From: Faecalibacterium duncaniae
GTDB lineage: Bacteria; Bacillota; Clostridia; Oscillospirales; Ruminococcaceae
Length of the DNA stretch: 64,000 nt
Assembly (NCBI RefSeq): GCF_010509575.1
Contig: NZ_CP048437.1
Span: forward strand, 1-64,000
Reading direction: 5' to 3'
Part shown: piece after piece, positions 44,918 to 52,636 of the stretch
Numbering within the stretch: the first letter of the stretch is position 1
How the letters are laid out: every line of letters begins with the position of its first letter
Translations under genes and position numbers: made by a program
Notes under the pieces: generated by a model
Database searches by the model: none
The model's input: the letters and a program-made list of their open reading frames with translations, nothing else
Told to the model about the DNA's origin: nothing

Positions 44918-46318
44918 TTATGCGAAGAGCACCCGCGTCAGCTCGCGGCGTTCTTCTGCGTCCATCTGCCGGATGGCTTCAAGGATCATTTTGCCTGTGA
45001 TTTTTGTTGCCGCCGGCATTTTGCTTTCCGGGGACGCCTGCGGCCCTGCTCCTGCTGTGTCCTGCCGGTAGAAGTCGGCTTCGATCTTCTTTGCCAGCTC
45101 CAACCGGGGCCTGTCCTGCGTGTGAGCGTAGGTGTCCATCAGGACGGTAGCAGTTGCATGACCTGTGTTGCCCTGCACCGATTTGAAGTCACCGCCAGAC
45201 TGCAACAGCTGATAGGTGGCACTGGAGTGTCGCAGACCATGAAACACGATCTTCTCAAACTCCGGGTGCTCTGCTCGCCACTGCCGATACCACTTGGTCA
45301 GAACGTCCGGGGCAATGGGTAAGCCGTCTGGTAAGCGGAACAGCTGACCGCAGTTGCTGTACTTCTCCGGGGCGTTCTGTTCGTCCTGCTTCATCTTGTC
45401 GAGCCATGCCAGAAGTTCCTCTTTCAGCGGTTTCGTCATATACAGGACACGGTTGGACTTCTTGGTTTTGGTCTTTTTCAGAATCAGCGAGGACTTGCTC
45501 CCCTCCCGTCTGTCCGGGAAGGTGTGGTAGATCTGGCTGGGGTCGATCTTGGACAAGGCTTCTTTGTTGGCACGCTGCATTGCCTTGTTCACCGTGATAG
45601 CTCCACGACCATCGGCGGCATCGAAGGCGAGGTCTCCCGGCTGTAAGCCGAGGATCTCACCCTCTCGCAGGGAGAGAATCATGCTCAGATGCACCGCCAG
45701 ATGGAGGGCGGGGTTCTCAATGGTCTGCAACGCCGCCAGCATGGTGCGCTCATCCCAGATGGTGCGTTCTTCGGTATTGATCTTGGGGGCTTCACGGGGA
45801 GTAGGCGATTTGTGGATCAGATCCCAGTCAACGGCATACGAAAAGGCGGTCTTCAGGAGCGTGTGGACTTCGTGAATGGACGTGCTGGATAACAGCCGCT
45901 TCTTCTGATTTTCCGTCAGCTCCTGCTTTTCGCCGTGAACGTACTGGCCGCAGGGGGTCTGGCTCAGGGTGGCGTAGAACTGCTCAATGTCGTAGGTGCG
46001 GAGGTCTTGTACCTTCCGATTTCCGATATACGGCACGATGAGGTTCTGCACCATCGCCACAGATTGGGTGTAGGTCTTGGGAGACCACTTGTGTTTGCTG
46101 GACTGAATGGGAATCCACTTGTACAGCATTTCCTCCACCGTCATTGCATCGGGCACGAGGAAGGTGCCGTCCAGCAGTTCCTTCTCTACCGTGATCTTGC
46201 GCTCCTGCGCTTCGGCCTTGGTCTTGAAGGTTTCCCAGCCCTTGCAGGGCTTGCCAGCATGATCTTTGTAGTTGTATCGGACGGAATACGTGTTGCCACG
46301 TTTCATAATAGATGCCAT
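44918..46318 (-). CDS. int: Tyrosine-type site-specific integrase
   Basis: The 466-residue recombinase has an N-terminal AP2-like arm-binding domain (GNTYSVRYNYKDHAGKPCKGWE), a SAM-like core-binding domain, and a catalytic domain with Arg in LSLREGEILGL, HGLRHSSATYQ, the GHA histidine and the nucleophile in LMDTYAHTQ. A C-terminal extension of about 60 residues ends ELTRVLFA. Its 3' end lies 140 bases from the attachment site, the standard arrangement. ATG 46318 follows GGGAGGGAACATCT. A remnant of a second copy of its C-terminus is found at 61692-61910. Confidence 0.96.
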   Translation of the reverse strand: MASIMKRGNTYSVRYNYKDHAGKPCKGWETFKTKAEAQERKITVEKELLDGTFLVPDAMTVEEMLYKWIPIQSSKHKWSPKTYTQSVAMVQNLIVPYIGNRKVQDLRTYDIEQFYATLSQTPCGQYVHGEKQELTENQKKRLLSSTSIHEVHTLLKTAFSYAVDWDLIHKSPTPREAPKINTEERTIWDERTMLAALQTIENPALHLAVHLSMILSLREGEILGLQPGDLAFDAADGRGAITVNKAMQRANKEALSKIDPSQIYHTFPDRREGSKSSLILKKTKTKKSNRVLYMTKPLKEELLAWLDKMKQDEQNAPEKYSNCGQLFRLPDGLPIAPDVLTKWYRQWRAEHPEFEKIVFHGLRHSSATYQLLQSGGDFKSVQGNTGHATATVLMDTYAHTQDRPRLELAKKIEADFYRQDTAGAGPQASPESKMPAATKITGKMILEAIRQMDAEERRELTRVLFA

Positions 46319-46332
46319 AGATGTTCCCTCCC

Positions 46333-46632
46333 TCAGACCGCAGCAAACCAATCGTCAAAGCTCTGCTTGCTTACCCGGATGCTGGTACCGAGGCGGATCA
46401 CCTTGAAATCTTTCGTGGTGTTGCACAGATTGTACGCAGCACGGTTGGAGATCGCCAACAGTTGGGCGATCTCCTCCACCCGGTAAACGAGCGGGGCGTG
46501 TCGGACGGTTTTGCTGGTCTGGTCAGAAGGTTCTACGGCAGGGGTTTCGGACAATTTCATTGTAGGGGATTCGGGCACGATTTTCAAGTCCTCACGGGTC
46601 AGTTTAGCGGAATTTTTGCGGACATTCGTCAT
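46333..46632 (-). CDS. Excisionase-like helix-turn-helix protein
   Basis: The 99-residue protein has a disordered N-terminal half and a C-terminal winged helix of the MerR/Xis type (YRVEEIAQLLAISNRAAYNLC, then FKVIRLGTSIRVSKQSFDDWF). Such proteins direct excision by the neighbouring integrase. I start at ATG 46632, eight bases after AGGAG; ATG 46638 is only two bases from it. It ends 14 bases before the integrase start, so both are co-transcribed. Confidence 0.82.
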   Translation of the reverse strand: MTNVRKNSAKLTREDLKIVPESPTMKLSETPAVEPSDQTSKTVRHAPLVYRVEEIAQLLAISNRAAYNLCNTTKDFKVIRLGTSIRVSKQSFDDWFAAV

Positions 46633-46759
46633 AGGCATGTCTCCTTTGCACTTCTCCAGACCCGGTGCAGCTCCGGTTGAGCTGCACCCTTGTGGGCCGG
46701 TAAAATATGTAAGGGCCTGCCGCTCCTGACCCGAAGCAGCAGCCCAAAAAAGTGCGAGA

Positions 46760-47005
46760 ACTTGAATTTACGCGCCCCACGCGCCCCAAACTACACAAAA
46801 GTACCTTTCTGCGTGGATTTTATGGGGCGCATGGCTGGGATGGACGCGCCCTTTTGGGGCGCATCCGGGTTTCTTTCCCGCCCCGAAGGGCGCGTTGCCG
46901 CCCTGCATCCGCCCGGAAAGGGCAGATACGCGCCCGGAGAAAACAGCGATAACAAGTCAAAACCATGGCTTTAGGGCGCGTAGGGCGGGAGTTTTTCACT
47001 TTTCG
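46760..47005. repeat. Cluster of ACGCGCCC repeats, candidate replication origin of the element
   Basis: The 8-mer ACGCGCCC occurs at 46770, 46779, 46844 and 46928, and its complement GGGCGCGT at 46888 and 46974. Near-copies (ggggcgca) lie at about 46824 and 46857. No gene is credible in 46633-47011. The cluster adjoins the primase-helicase gene, which makes an iteron-type origin possible. Confidence 0.5.
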
Positions 47006-47011
47006 TGTGTT

Positions 47012-48358
47012 TTATGCCGCAGCAAAGGCGGGGTGGACGCATACGCCCCGGAAGCCGCGGTACTTTCCCTCGATGTGCTTGGAGAAGGTCAGGCCATACT
47101 TCCCTGCATTTTTCAGCAGGAACTGGCTGAACTTCTTTTGCGGAACGGGTGATTCCAGATTATCCTCGCACCACTTGGTGTAGGCGCGGTAGAGATAGGT
47201 GGAGCGTTCCTCGGTGTCGGGCTTGAAGCGGACATACGCACTGGCCTGCATGAACTGGGTCAGATTATCGCTGTCTGCCATAGCTGCTTCAAGGTTCTGG
47301 ATGGAGCGCTCGCTGATGGTGAACTGATAGCGGTTCGCCAGCAGACGGTGCAACCCTTCCAGCATCCACAGCAGGATGCCGGGACGCTCCTCGGACAACT
47401 CTTCGATGAGGAAGGGATTATCCACCCGGGCAGGGTCACGGTCTTTCACCGTGATGAGGATCTGTCTGCGCCAGAAGCCGTCGCTGTCATCGTGAGCGGC
47501 CACAAGGTTGCCATTGCCGAAGCAGATGAAACGAACGTACAGCAGACCTTGGACAGCCTGCTTGTTCTTTCGCTCGATGCACAAACGGTCCTCGGCGGTG
47601 ACGATGGACTTGATGTTCCGGGTTTCGGGCAAAGCCACCATGTTCAGATCGTCATCGACCATGACCAGCTTGTACTCCAGATTTGCACTGGCAAAGCGGT
47701 TCGTTTCGATGCGGAGGATGGATTCGGAGTGAGAGGCTTCCCCGAACAGCTTCTTCAGCAGCAAGCCGATGCGGGATTTTCCCTCGCCGCCCTTGCCGGT
47801 CATGACCAGCATCTTCTGCGCCTTGGTAGACGGGATCAGAAGATAGCCGAGATATTCCTGCAAGGTCAGAATGTCCTCCGGGATCAGCAGACCGTCCAGA
47901 AATTCCAGCCACTTGGTCGGTGCAGGGGCATCGGGCTGGTATTCCACGGGGAGCCGGTTCAGGCAGAGTTCCTTTTCCGGCACAAATCCCCGCTCGTCCA
48001 GAAAGTAGGTTCCGTTCTGGAGATGGATGCGGTCAAGCTGGGGTTTCCATTCAGGGGTATAGGTTTCGATACGGAGTGCGTCCAGAACCTGCTTCTCCTT
48101 CTTGGCAAGGTTGTCGAGCACAAAGTCACGGAGGTCGCTGTGGACTTCGTAGAGCAGTGCATCCTCGTCTACCTCGCCGTTCTGGTCGAACAGCTTCTGT
48201 TTCAGGCACATCATGGGGTGTTTCTCTAAAAGGTACTGGCAGTAAGCGGTTTCACGCACTTTGCCCTTACTGTCTACCCAAGGGCATTCACATTCTTCCT
48301 CTTCTTCCAGTTCGTCCTCATCACGCCAATCGTCGTTCCTCTTTTTCCAGTCGCTCAT
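47012..48358 (-). CDS. Phage/plasmid primase-helicase (P4/D5 family)
   Basis: The 448-residue protein has the D5-like N-terminal part (FLDERGFVPEKELCLNRLP, LEFLDGLL) and a superfamily 3 helicase core with Walker A MLVMTGKGGEGKSRIG near residues 213-228, Walker B LVMVDDDLN and the sensor FGNGNLVA. The acidic N-terminus (DELEEEEECECP) precedes it. It probably unwinds the element's origin for replication. ATG 48358 follows GGGAGGGATTGC. The zinc-finger primase gene overlaps its start by 38 bases, so they are coupled. Its first 17 residues recur in the fusion remnant at 61.9 kb. Confidence 0.88.
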   Translation of the reverse strand: MSDWKKRNDDWRDEDELEEEEECECPWVDSKGKVRETAYCQYLLEKHPMMCLKQKLFDQNGEVDEDALLYEVHSDLRDFVLDNLAKKEKQVLDALRIETYTPEWKPQLDRIHLQNGTYFLDERGFVPEKELCLNRLPVEYQPDAPAPTKWLEFLDGLLIPEDILTLQEYLGYLLIPSTKAQKMLVMTGKGGEGKSRIGLLLKKLFGEASHSESILRIETNRFASANLEYKLVMVDDDLNMVALPETRNIKSIVTAEDRLCIERKNKQAVQGLLYVRFICFGNGNLVAAHDDSDGFWRRQILITVKDRDPARVDNPFLIEELSEERPGILLWMLEGLHRLLANRYQFTISERSIQNLEAAMADSDNLTQFMQASAYVRFKPDTEERSTYLYRAYTKWCEDNLESPVPQKKFSQFLLKNAGKYGLTFSKHIEGKYRGFRGVCVHPAFAAA

Positions 48359-48776
48359 GCAATCCCTCCCAATACTTCCGTAGCTCGTCTTCGGTCTTCG
48401 GGTCCGGGAGCACCGAACAGTCCAGATAATATTCAACGATGTCAAGGTTCTTTATCGCTTCAAGGAAGCAGGGGTGAAGTTCTTCTGTGGGTGACTGCGG
48501 TGCGTATCGGATCCGCCAACGCTGCAGACAGCGGTAATAGTCCAGCAGCTGCTGCCGGACGCTGGGCGGTCTGCGGGGAGCAAGCCGCACCTTACCGTCG
48601 GCAAGTGCCATGCCGAAATCGTTCTTCAACTTTTCCACAGCCTTGTAGGGAGAAAGTTGAAAAAGTCTGCCGACAAAATCGATCACATCGCCATCCGCCT
48701 GACAGGCGAAACAGTGGAAACGACTGTCCACCTTCATGCTGGGGTGTTTATCCCCGTGGAAGGGGCAGCACATCAT
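48321..48776 (-). CDS. CHC2 zinc-finger primase-like protein, start uncertain
   Basis: The product has a DnaG-type zinc finger, CCPFHGDKHPSMKVD with HCFACQADGDVIDFV, and a helical tail; it is about 150 residues from ATG 48776. Coding similarity clearly continues upstream (VKSAISTRQAAELYGF, up to about 48857), as in relatives that begin about 28-30 residues earlier. No ATG, GTG or TTG lies in frame there, although GGAGG is in place at about 48868. Either a rare start codon is used or the normal start has been lost, and ATG 48776 lacks a good binding site. Confidence 0.75.
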   Translation of the reverse strand: MMCCPFHGDKHPSMKVDSRFHCFACQADGDVIDFVGRLFQLSPYKAVEKLKNDFGMALADGKVRLAPRRPPSVRQQLLDYYRCLQRWRIRYAPQSPTEELHPCFLEAIKNLDIVEYYLDCSVLPDPKTEDELRKYWEGLHERLEKEERRLA

Positions 48777-48965
48777 ACCGTTCCGGTTTACAGCGAAGCC
48801 GTACAGCTCCGCTGCCTGCCGGGTCGAGATGGCGCTTTTTACGTCCGAAAAGACAGAGGTGCTACCCTCCGTCCCAATGGTTGGGGTACAGGCGAAAGGA
48901 CGAAGCCCGGTGAGGGGCGTGGGTGAGGTTGGGTTTATTCACACATCGATCCGTCAGAGTGTTGT
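48777..48965. other. Gap between the primase and relaxase genes
   Basis: The left 80-90 bases are the in-frame upstream extension of the zinc-finger primase without a standard start codon. I see no separate gene, and no terminator, in the rest. Confidence 0.5.
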
Positions 48966-50529
48966 TCATTTGACCTCCTGCTGCGGTACGGCGTGGCTGC
49001 GCTCTTCCTTGCGGAAGAAGGCTTCCACGTTTTGTTGTGCGGTGCGGAGTTCACGCAGTTCGATCTGCGCTTTCTTGTAGCGGGTGTAGAACCCGTTTTT
49101 CTCCGAGGAAAGGGCCTGGTATTCGGCATCCAGCTTTTTGAGGTCCGGCAGAGTCCGGAGTCCATTGGCCTTGAAATAGGCGCAAGCGGCTTCGTACACG
49201 GCAAGCTCTGCACGGTGCTGCTCCTTAAACTTGGCGGGATTCCGCACCGTCTGGAGCTTCTGTGCAAGAGGCTTGTACTGCCGATAGACCACAAGATGCC
49301 CGCGCAGCTCCTTGAGGGAGACCATGCGGGCATCCAAGTCTTTGACCACCGCCAGTGCATCGTCGTGCTGGGTTTGCAGTTCGGCAATGCGCTGGTGCAG
49401 GGCATCTTCGCTGAGCAGCTTCTTCTCCTGCAGGAGACACAAGGTTTGCGACCAGCGTTTGAGGTTGAACTTTTTCGCCCAACGCTCATAGCCGATGCCC
49501 TTGCCCACAGCAACGTTCGCCTGAATGTCAACCAGTTTCCTGATCTTATCCGGCTTCTTCTCGCTGCTGGGCTGGATGGTGACGGCAAGCTGGATGTTCT
49601 GGGAGAGGACGGTCAGCACCTGCTCTTTTTCCAGCTTCTTGCTCAGTTTCTTGGCGGTGATGAACTTTGTCCGGCCGGGCGGGCAGTAAGCTCAACCGGC
49701 CTCGGCTCTCCTTCACGGCGATGCCGTGTTTCTGCATGAGCAATGCAGAAAATTCCTCGAAGGTGGTAGTCTTGTTCAGCACAGCGTAGATCTGCTTTCG
49801 CAGCTTGTCCAGTTCGGTCTGGTAGACGGTCTGGGTGGGCTGCTGCCCTTCGGCGGCGAGTTTGGCGTTGGCATGGTCGAGGCGGCGTTGTCCGCGCCGC
49901 TGCGCCCAATACTCGCGCTCCGAAACATGGTCGCCTTGGGCTTCCAGCAGATTGATCTGGTTCAGGTCGGCTTGCTCGCACATCTCCATGACTGCGACAC
50001 GGAGGTGCCGGAGCATGGCAGAAGTGCAGCGGTGCTTCTTGCCCGCTTCCCAGTCGCACGGCTTGTCCATGAAGGGCTGCCGTTCCACGGTGCGGACACG
50101 CAAGCTGCCAATGACGATGTGAACGTGGATGTTTCCCGCACTGTTGTGCCCGTCCGGGTGGGTGCAGACGATGGCGGGATGACCGGGGAAATTTTCCTTG
50201 CAGAACTGCAAGCCAAGGGCTTGCGCCCGCTCCATGGTCAGGCCGTTCTCTACTGCGTCCTTCGGGTCGAAGCTGATGATATAATGGTGGGTCTTCACGT
50301 CCTCCCGCCCGCCGTTCTTGCCGTACTTGCGGTTGGCAATCAGGCAGGCCATAGCGAACGAAGATTCGCCGCACTCAAGGGTGTCGAGCAGGTACGAATC
50401 CCGCAGCTTAGGTCTGCCCTTCTCGTCCAGAATGGGCAGACCAGTGTACTCGTTGTGCTGAAAGGTGAGATAGCTTTCGGCGGCGGCATAGTTAGAGTTT
50501 TTCGAGGTCAAATGCTTGATGGTTGCCAT
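48966..50529 (-). pseudogene. MobA/MobL-family relaxase, frameshifted
   Basis: A relaxase nicks oriT and leads the strand to the recipient. The N-terminal 285 or so residues are intact (MATIKHLTSKNSNYAAAESYL; the HUH motif in NIHVHIVIGS, with THHYIISF before it). Near 49690 the frame shifts: within the run CCCGCCCGGCC one extra C moves LPAGRTKFITAKKL out of frame. Coding continues in another frame as QNIQLAVTIQPSSEKKPD to the stop at 48966. The combined length would be about 520 residues. It may be a true mutation, a sequencing error in a GC run, or (least likely) programmed. The start ATG 50529 overlaps mobC. Confidence 0.85.
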
Positions 50530-50938
50530 ACAGTTCACCAACCGTTTCTTCGGCTTTCAGCCGAAAGTTCGTGAGTGCGGACAGTTCCTCCAGAATTTGC
50601 GCCCGGAGCTGCTCGGTGTCTTTGCCGCCGGAGTTGAAGTGCCGTGCAAGCTGGTTGAGGTTGCTGCCCACCTTGCTGCACTGGGCAGACAAGGCGGCAA
50701 GCGCCGCCAGTGCATCCTCGCCGCCCTGCGCCACCACAACGGTGTGCTTGACGTTTACGCCGTACAGGACACGGCGGACGAGTTCGGATTGGGTGAGGTG
50801 GAGTTCTTTGCAGGCGTATGCGATCCGCAGTTTTTCTTCTGCGGTCACTCTGACCTTGATGATGTGTGTCTTTCGTTTTCGCGGCGTGTCATTGCGGTTC
50901 TCTCGTGCGTGTGCGTTCGGACTTTTCATTTCAGCCAT
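50492..50938 (-). CDS. MobC-family mobilisation protein
   Basis: The 148-residue protein has a basic N-terminus (RKRKTHIIKVRVTAEEK), a ribbon-helix-helix-like segment and the MobC block SAQCSKVGSNLNQLARHFNSGG near residues 93-114. It should assist the relaxase at oriT. ATG 50938 follows CAGGAGGTCGAAT. Its 3' end overlaps the relaxase start by 38 bases, indicating translational coupling. Confidence 0.88.
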   Translation of the reverse strand: MAEMKSPNAHARENRNDTPRKRKTHIIKVRVTAEEKLRIAYACKELHLTQSELVRRVLYGVNVKHTVVVAQGGEDALAALAALSAQCSKVGSNLNQLARHFNSGGKDTEQLRAQILEELSALTNFRLKAEETVGELYGNHQAFDLEKL

Positions 50939-51000
50939 ATTCGACCTCCTGTGAAAATGATAAATGCCCACTCCGGGATGGAGAAGGCTATGTAATGCGA

Positions 51001-51032
51001 CACGCCGCTTTCGCACCAACGGTGCGAAGCTA
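51001..51032. other. Candidate oriT hairpin
   Basis: An 8-bp perfect inverted repeat, ttcgcacc (51010-51017) with ggtgcgaa (51021-51028), lies 70 bases upstream of mobC, the expected place for oriT of a MobA/MobC system. I cannot place the nick. Confidence 0.5.
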
Positions 51033-51089
51033 GAGCAGGGTTTGGGGAAGGCACTCCTCAACAAGTGGCAGACCATGTGACAGAACATT

Positions 51090-51500
51090 TTCAAGCATTG
51101 AAAATTTGTGGCCACAGGTCGATACTTGCTTTCGCCCTTTCCGTGCAACACTGAAAATTTCAGAATTCGAACCGCAATGCACGTTGAAAATTTTGCAGAG
51201 CAAAACGTGTGAAAAGGCAAAGCCCCTGCTCATGGTCACCGTTCACACCGAACGCAGTTCCTACCCCTGTTTTGCAGCGGCGTTGTCCGGCTCGCCCACA
51301 GAAAGTGTGAGGTCATGGCGCAGTATCTCGTTCAGACGGCTTATGTAGGATTCAAGGTACAGTATGAAGAAAGCCGGACGCAGTGCAGACACTACAACCT
51401 GCTTCTTTCAAGCACAGAATAACACTTTGTGGTTGTGTAGTCAACAACTAAAAACAAATTTTGGAAGATTGAACAACTACATAAGATTTTATTTGTAAAA
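51090..51500. other. Non-coding region with three TGAAAATTT repeats
   Basis: TTGAAAATTT or CTGAAAATTT occurs at 51098-51107, 51151-51160 and 51184-51193. The rest is AT-rich towards 51500. No gene in the region convinces me. Confidence 0.4.
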
Positions 51501-51639
51501 AAGAAAAATACCGCCCACGCAGCGCAGCGATGATTTTGTCGGGTGAAACGGCGGCAAAATAGATCGGGTGTGTTGCGGGGCGGTAAAAATCTTCATAGGG
51601 AACAAATCCTCGCCACTCTGTACTTTTCGACGAGACCGC

Positions 51640-51740
51640 GTTTGCGTAGCAATGAAAGCCCCAGTGGGGCTTTTAAGCGGCAGAGCGGTCTTGCGCAGCA
51701 AGATGGAGGGGCATTGCCCCGACAAGCTCGGCGGGATTTG
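51640..51740. repeat. Element-borne repeat R2, copy 1
   Basis: The segment contains aatgaaagccccagtggggc, a gcggtcttgcg unit and gatggaggggc...gccccgacaagct. About 85 bases recur in inverted orientation at 61600-61685, beyond the right attachment site. Confidence 0.8.
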
Positions 51741-51771
51741 CGATAAAGGGTATCACGGTTTGCAAGGTGCG

Positions 51772-51984
51772 TCAAGATGGTTTTGTAAAATTTATTGTGA
51801 TAAAGCGGTGATAGTAGGACTTATGAAAAGTGAAGTGTAAAGTACCGTAGCCGTCGATCAGCATCTTATGGGCATACGCACCGAAGTTGTGCGTTCCCAA
51901 CTGCCGCATCTTGTGCTGGATGAGATTCAACCCCTGCTCGTTCAGGCAGATTTCCTTGCGGATGGGTCGCGTGCGGTCTGGCAT
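51772..51984 (-). pseudogene. Truncated mobilisation-type (ribbon-helix-helix) protein
   Basis: The first 46 or so residues (MPDRTRPIRKEICLNEQGLN to FGAYAHKMLIDGYG) resemble small plasmid mobilisation proteins that start with RTRPIRKEICLNEQEL and normally run past 100 residues. After IDGYG the sequence loses any similarity and ends within 25 residues. ATG 51984 has AAAGGAG upstream. I read it as a decayed second mobilisation gene. Confidence 0.65.
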
Positions 51985-52353
51985 ATCAAAGAACTCCTTT
52001 CACTTTACAACGGACATTTTTAAGTCAAAACGCAGGGATCAAAATGAGAAATTTTCAAAAAATATGCGCCCCTGCTTTTGCGAAAGCGGGAGCGCGTTGT
52101 ATCTGCGGATATGAGATTTGAGAGAATAGCAAGCACATCCGGTGTCCGTACACACCGGGAAAATGAGCGTTTCAGCCTTGCAGCCGATACGCCCATTTTG
52201 ATTTTTGGGAAAGCCCCAAACCCTTGTTTTTTAGGTTGAAGATACTTCCTGAGCTTTTCCGGAAAGTCCTTGCTTTTATTCGCTTTGACGATTATAATTA
52301 TACTGTGATTTTATAAGCAGACGCAGAACGGAACTGCAACAGGAGTGCTGCCC
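51985..52353. other. Gap before the restriction-modification operon
   Basis: No gene is credible here. AT-rich sequence at about 52270-52315 (gacgattataattatactg) could hold the promoter: TATAAT is read as ATTATAATTATACT, with several overlapping -10-like options near 52290-52305. Confidence 0.45.
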
Positions 52354-52554
52354 ATGAAGTATTTATCAATCGCGCAAACCGCTGAACGCTGGGGTATCTC
52401 CACCCGCCGTATTCAGATTTTGTGCGGCGAGGGGCGTGTCCCCGGTGCGATCCGCATTGGCTCGGTCTGGGGGATTCCAGAGGACGCAGAGAAACCGGCG
52501 GACGCAAGAATCAAGAACGGCAAGTATATCAAGAAGAAAATTCATAATTCATAA
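52354..52554 (+). CDS. Small helix-turn-helix DNA-binding protein
   Basis: The 66-residue protein, MKYLSIAQTAERWGISTRRI and onwards, is a MerR/excisionase-like winged helix with the usual VPGAIRIGSVWGIPEDAEKP wing. ATG 52354 follows AGGAG eight bases upstream. Proteins of this kind often precede restriction-modification genes in gut Clostridia and may control them; that is inference from context. mod begins 83 bases after its stop. Confidence 0.75.
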   Translation: MKYLSIAQTAERWGISTRRIQILCGEGRVPGAIRIGSVWGIPEDAEKPADARIKNGKYIKKKIHNS

Positions 52555-52636
52555 TGCGTAATGCATAATTGTAATCTGTCGAAAATTCTGCATTGTGAAT
52601 TACGAAATATGCTTTATTTTCAGGAGGAAATCAGCC

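Noticed and set aside
46690..46974. Small open frames in the gap between the excisionase-like and primase genes
   Set aside because: They are composed of the GC-rich repeats, have no ribosome binding site, and overlap one another in several frames.
51030..51239. A 69-codon - strand open frame upstream of mobC
   Set aside because: It has no family resemblance or good start and covers the AT repeats and oriT-like region.
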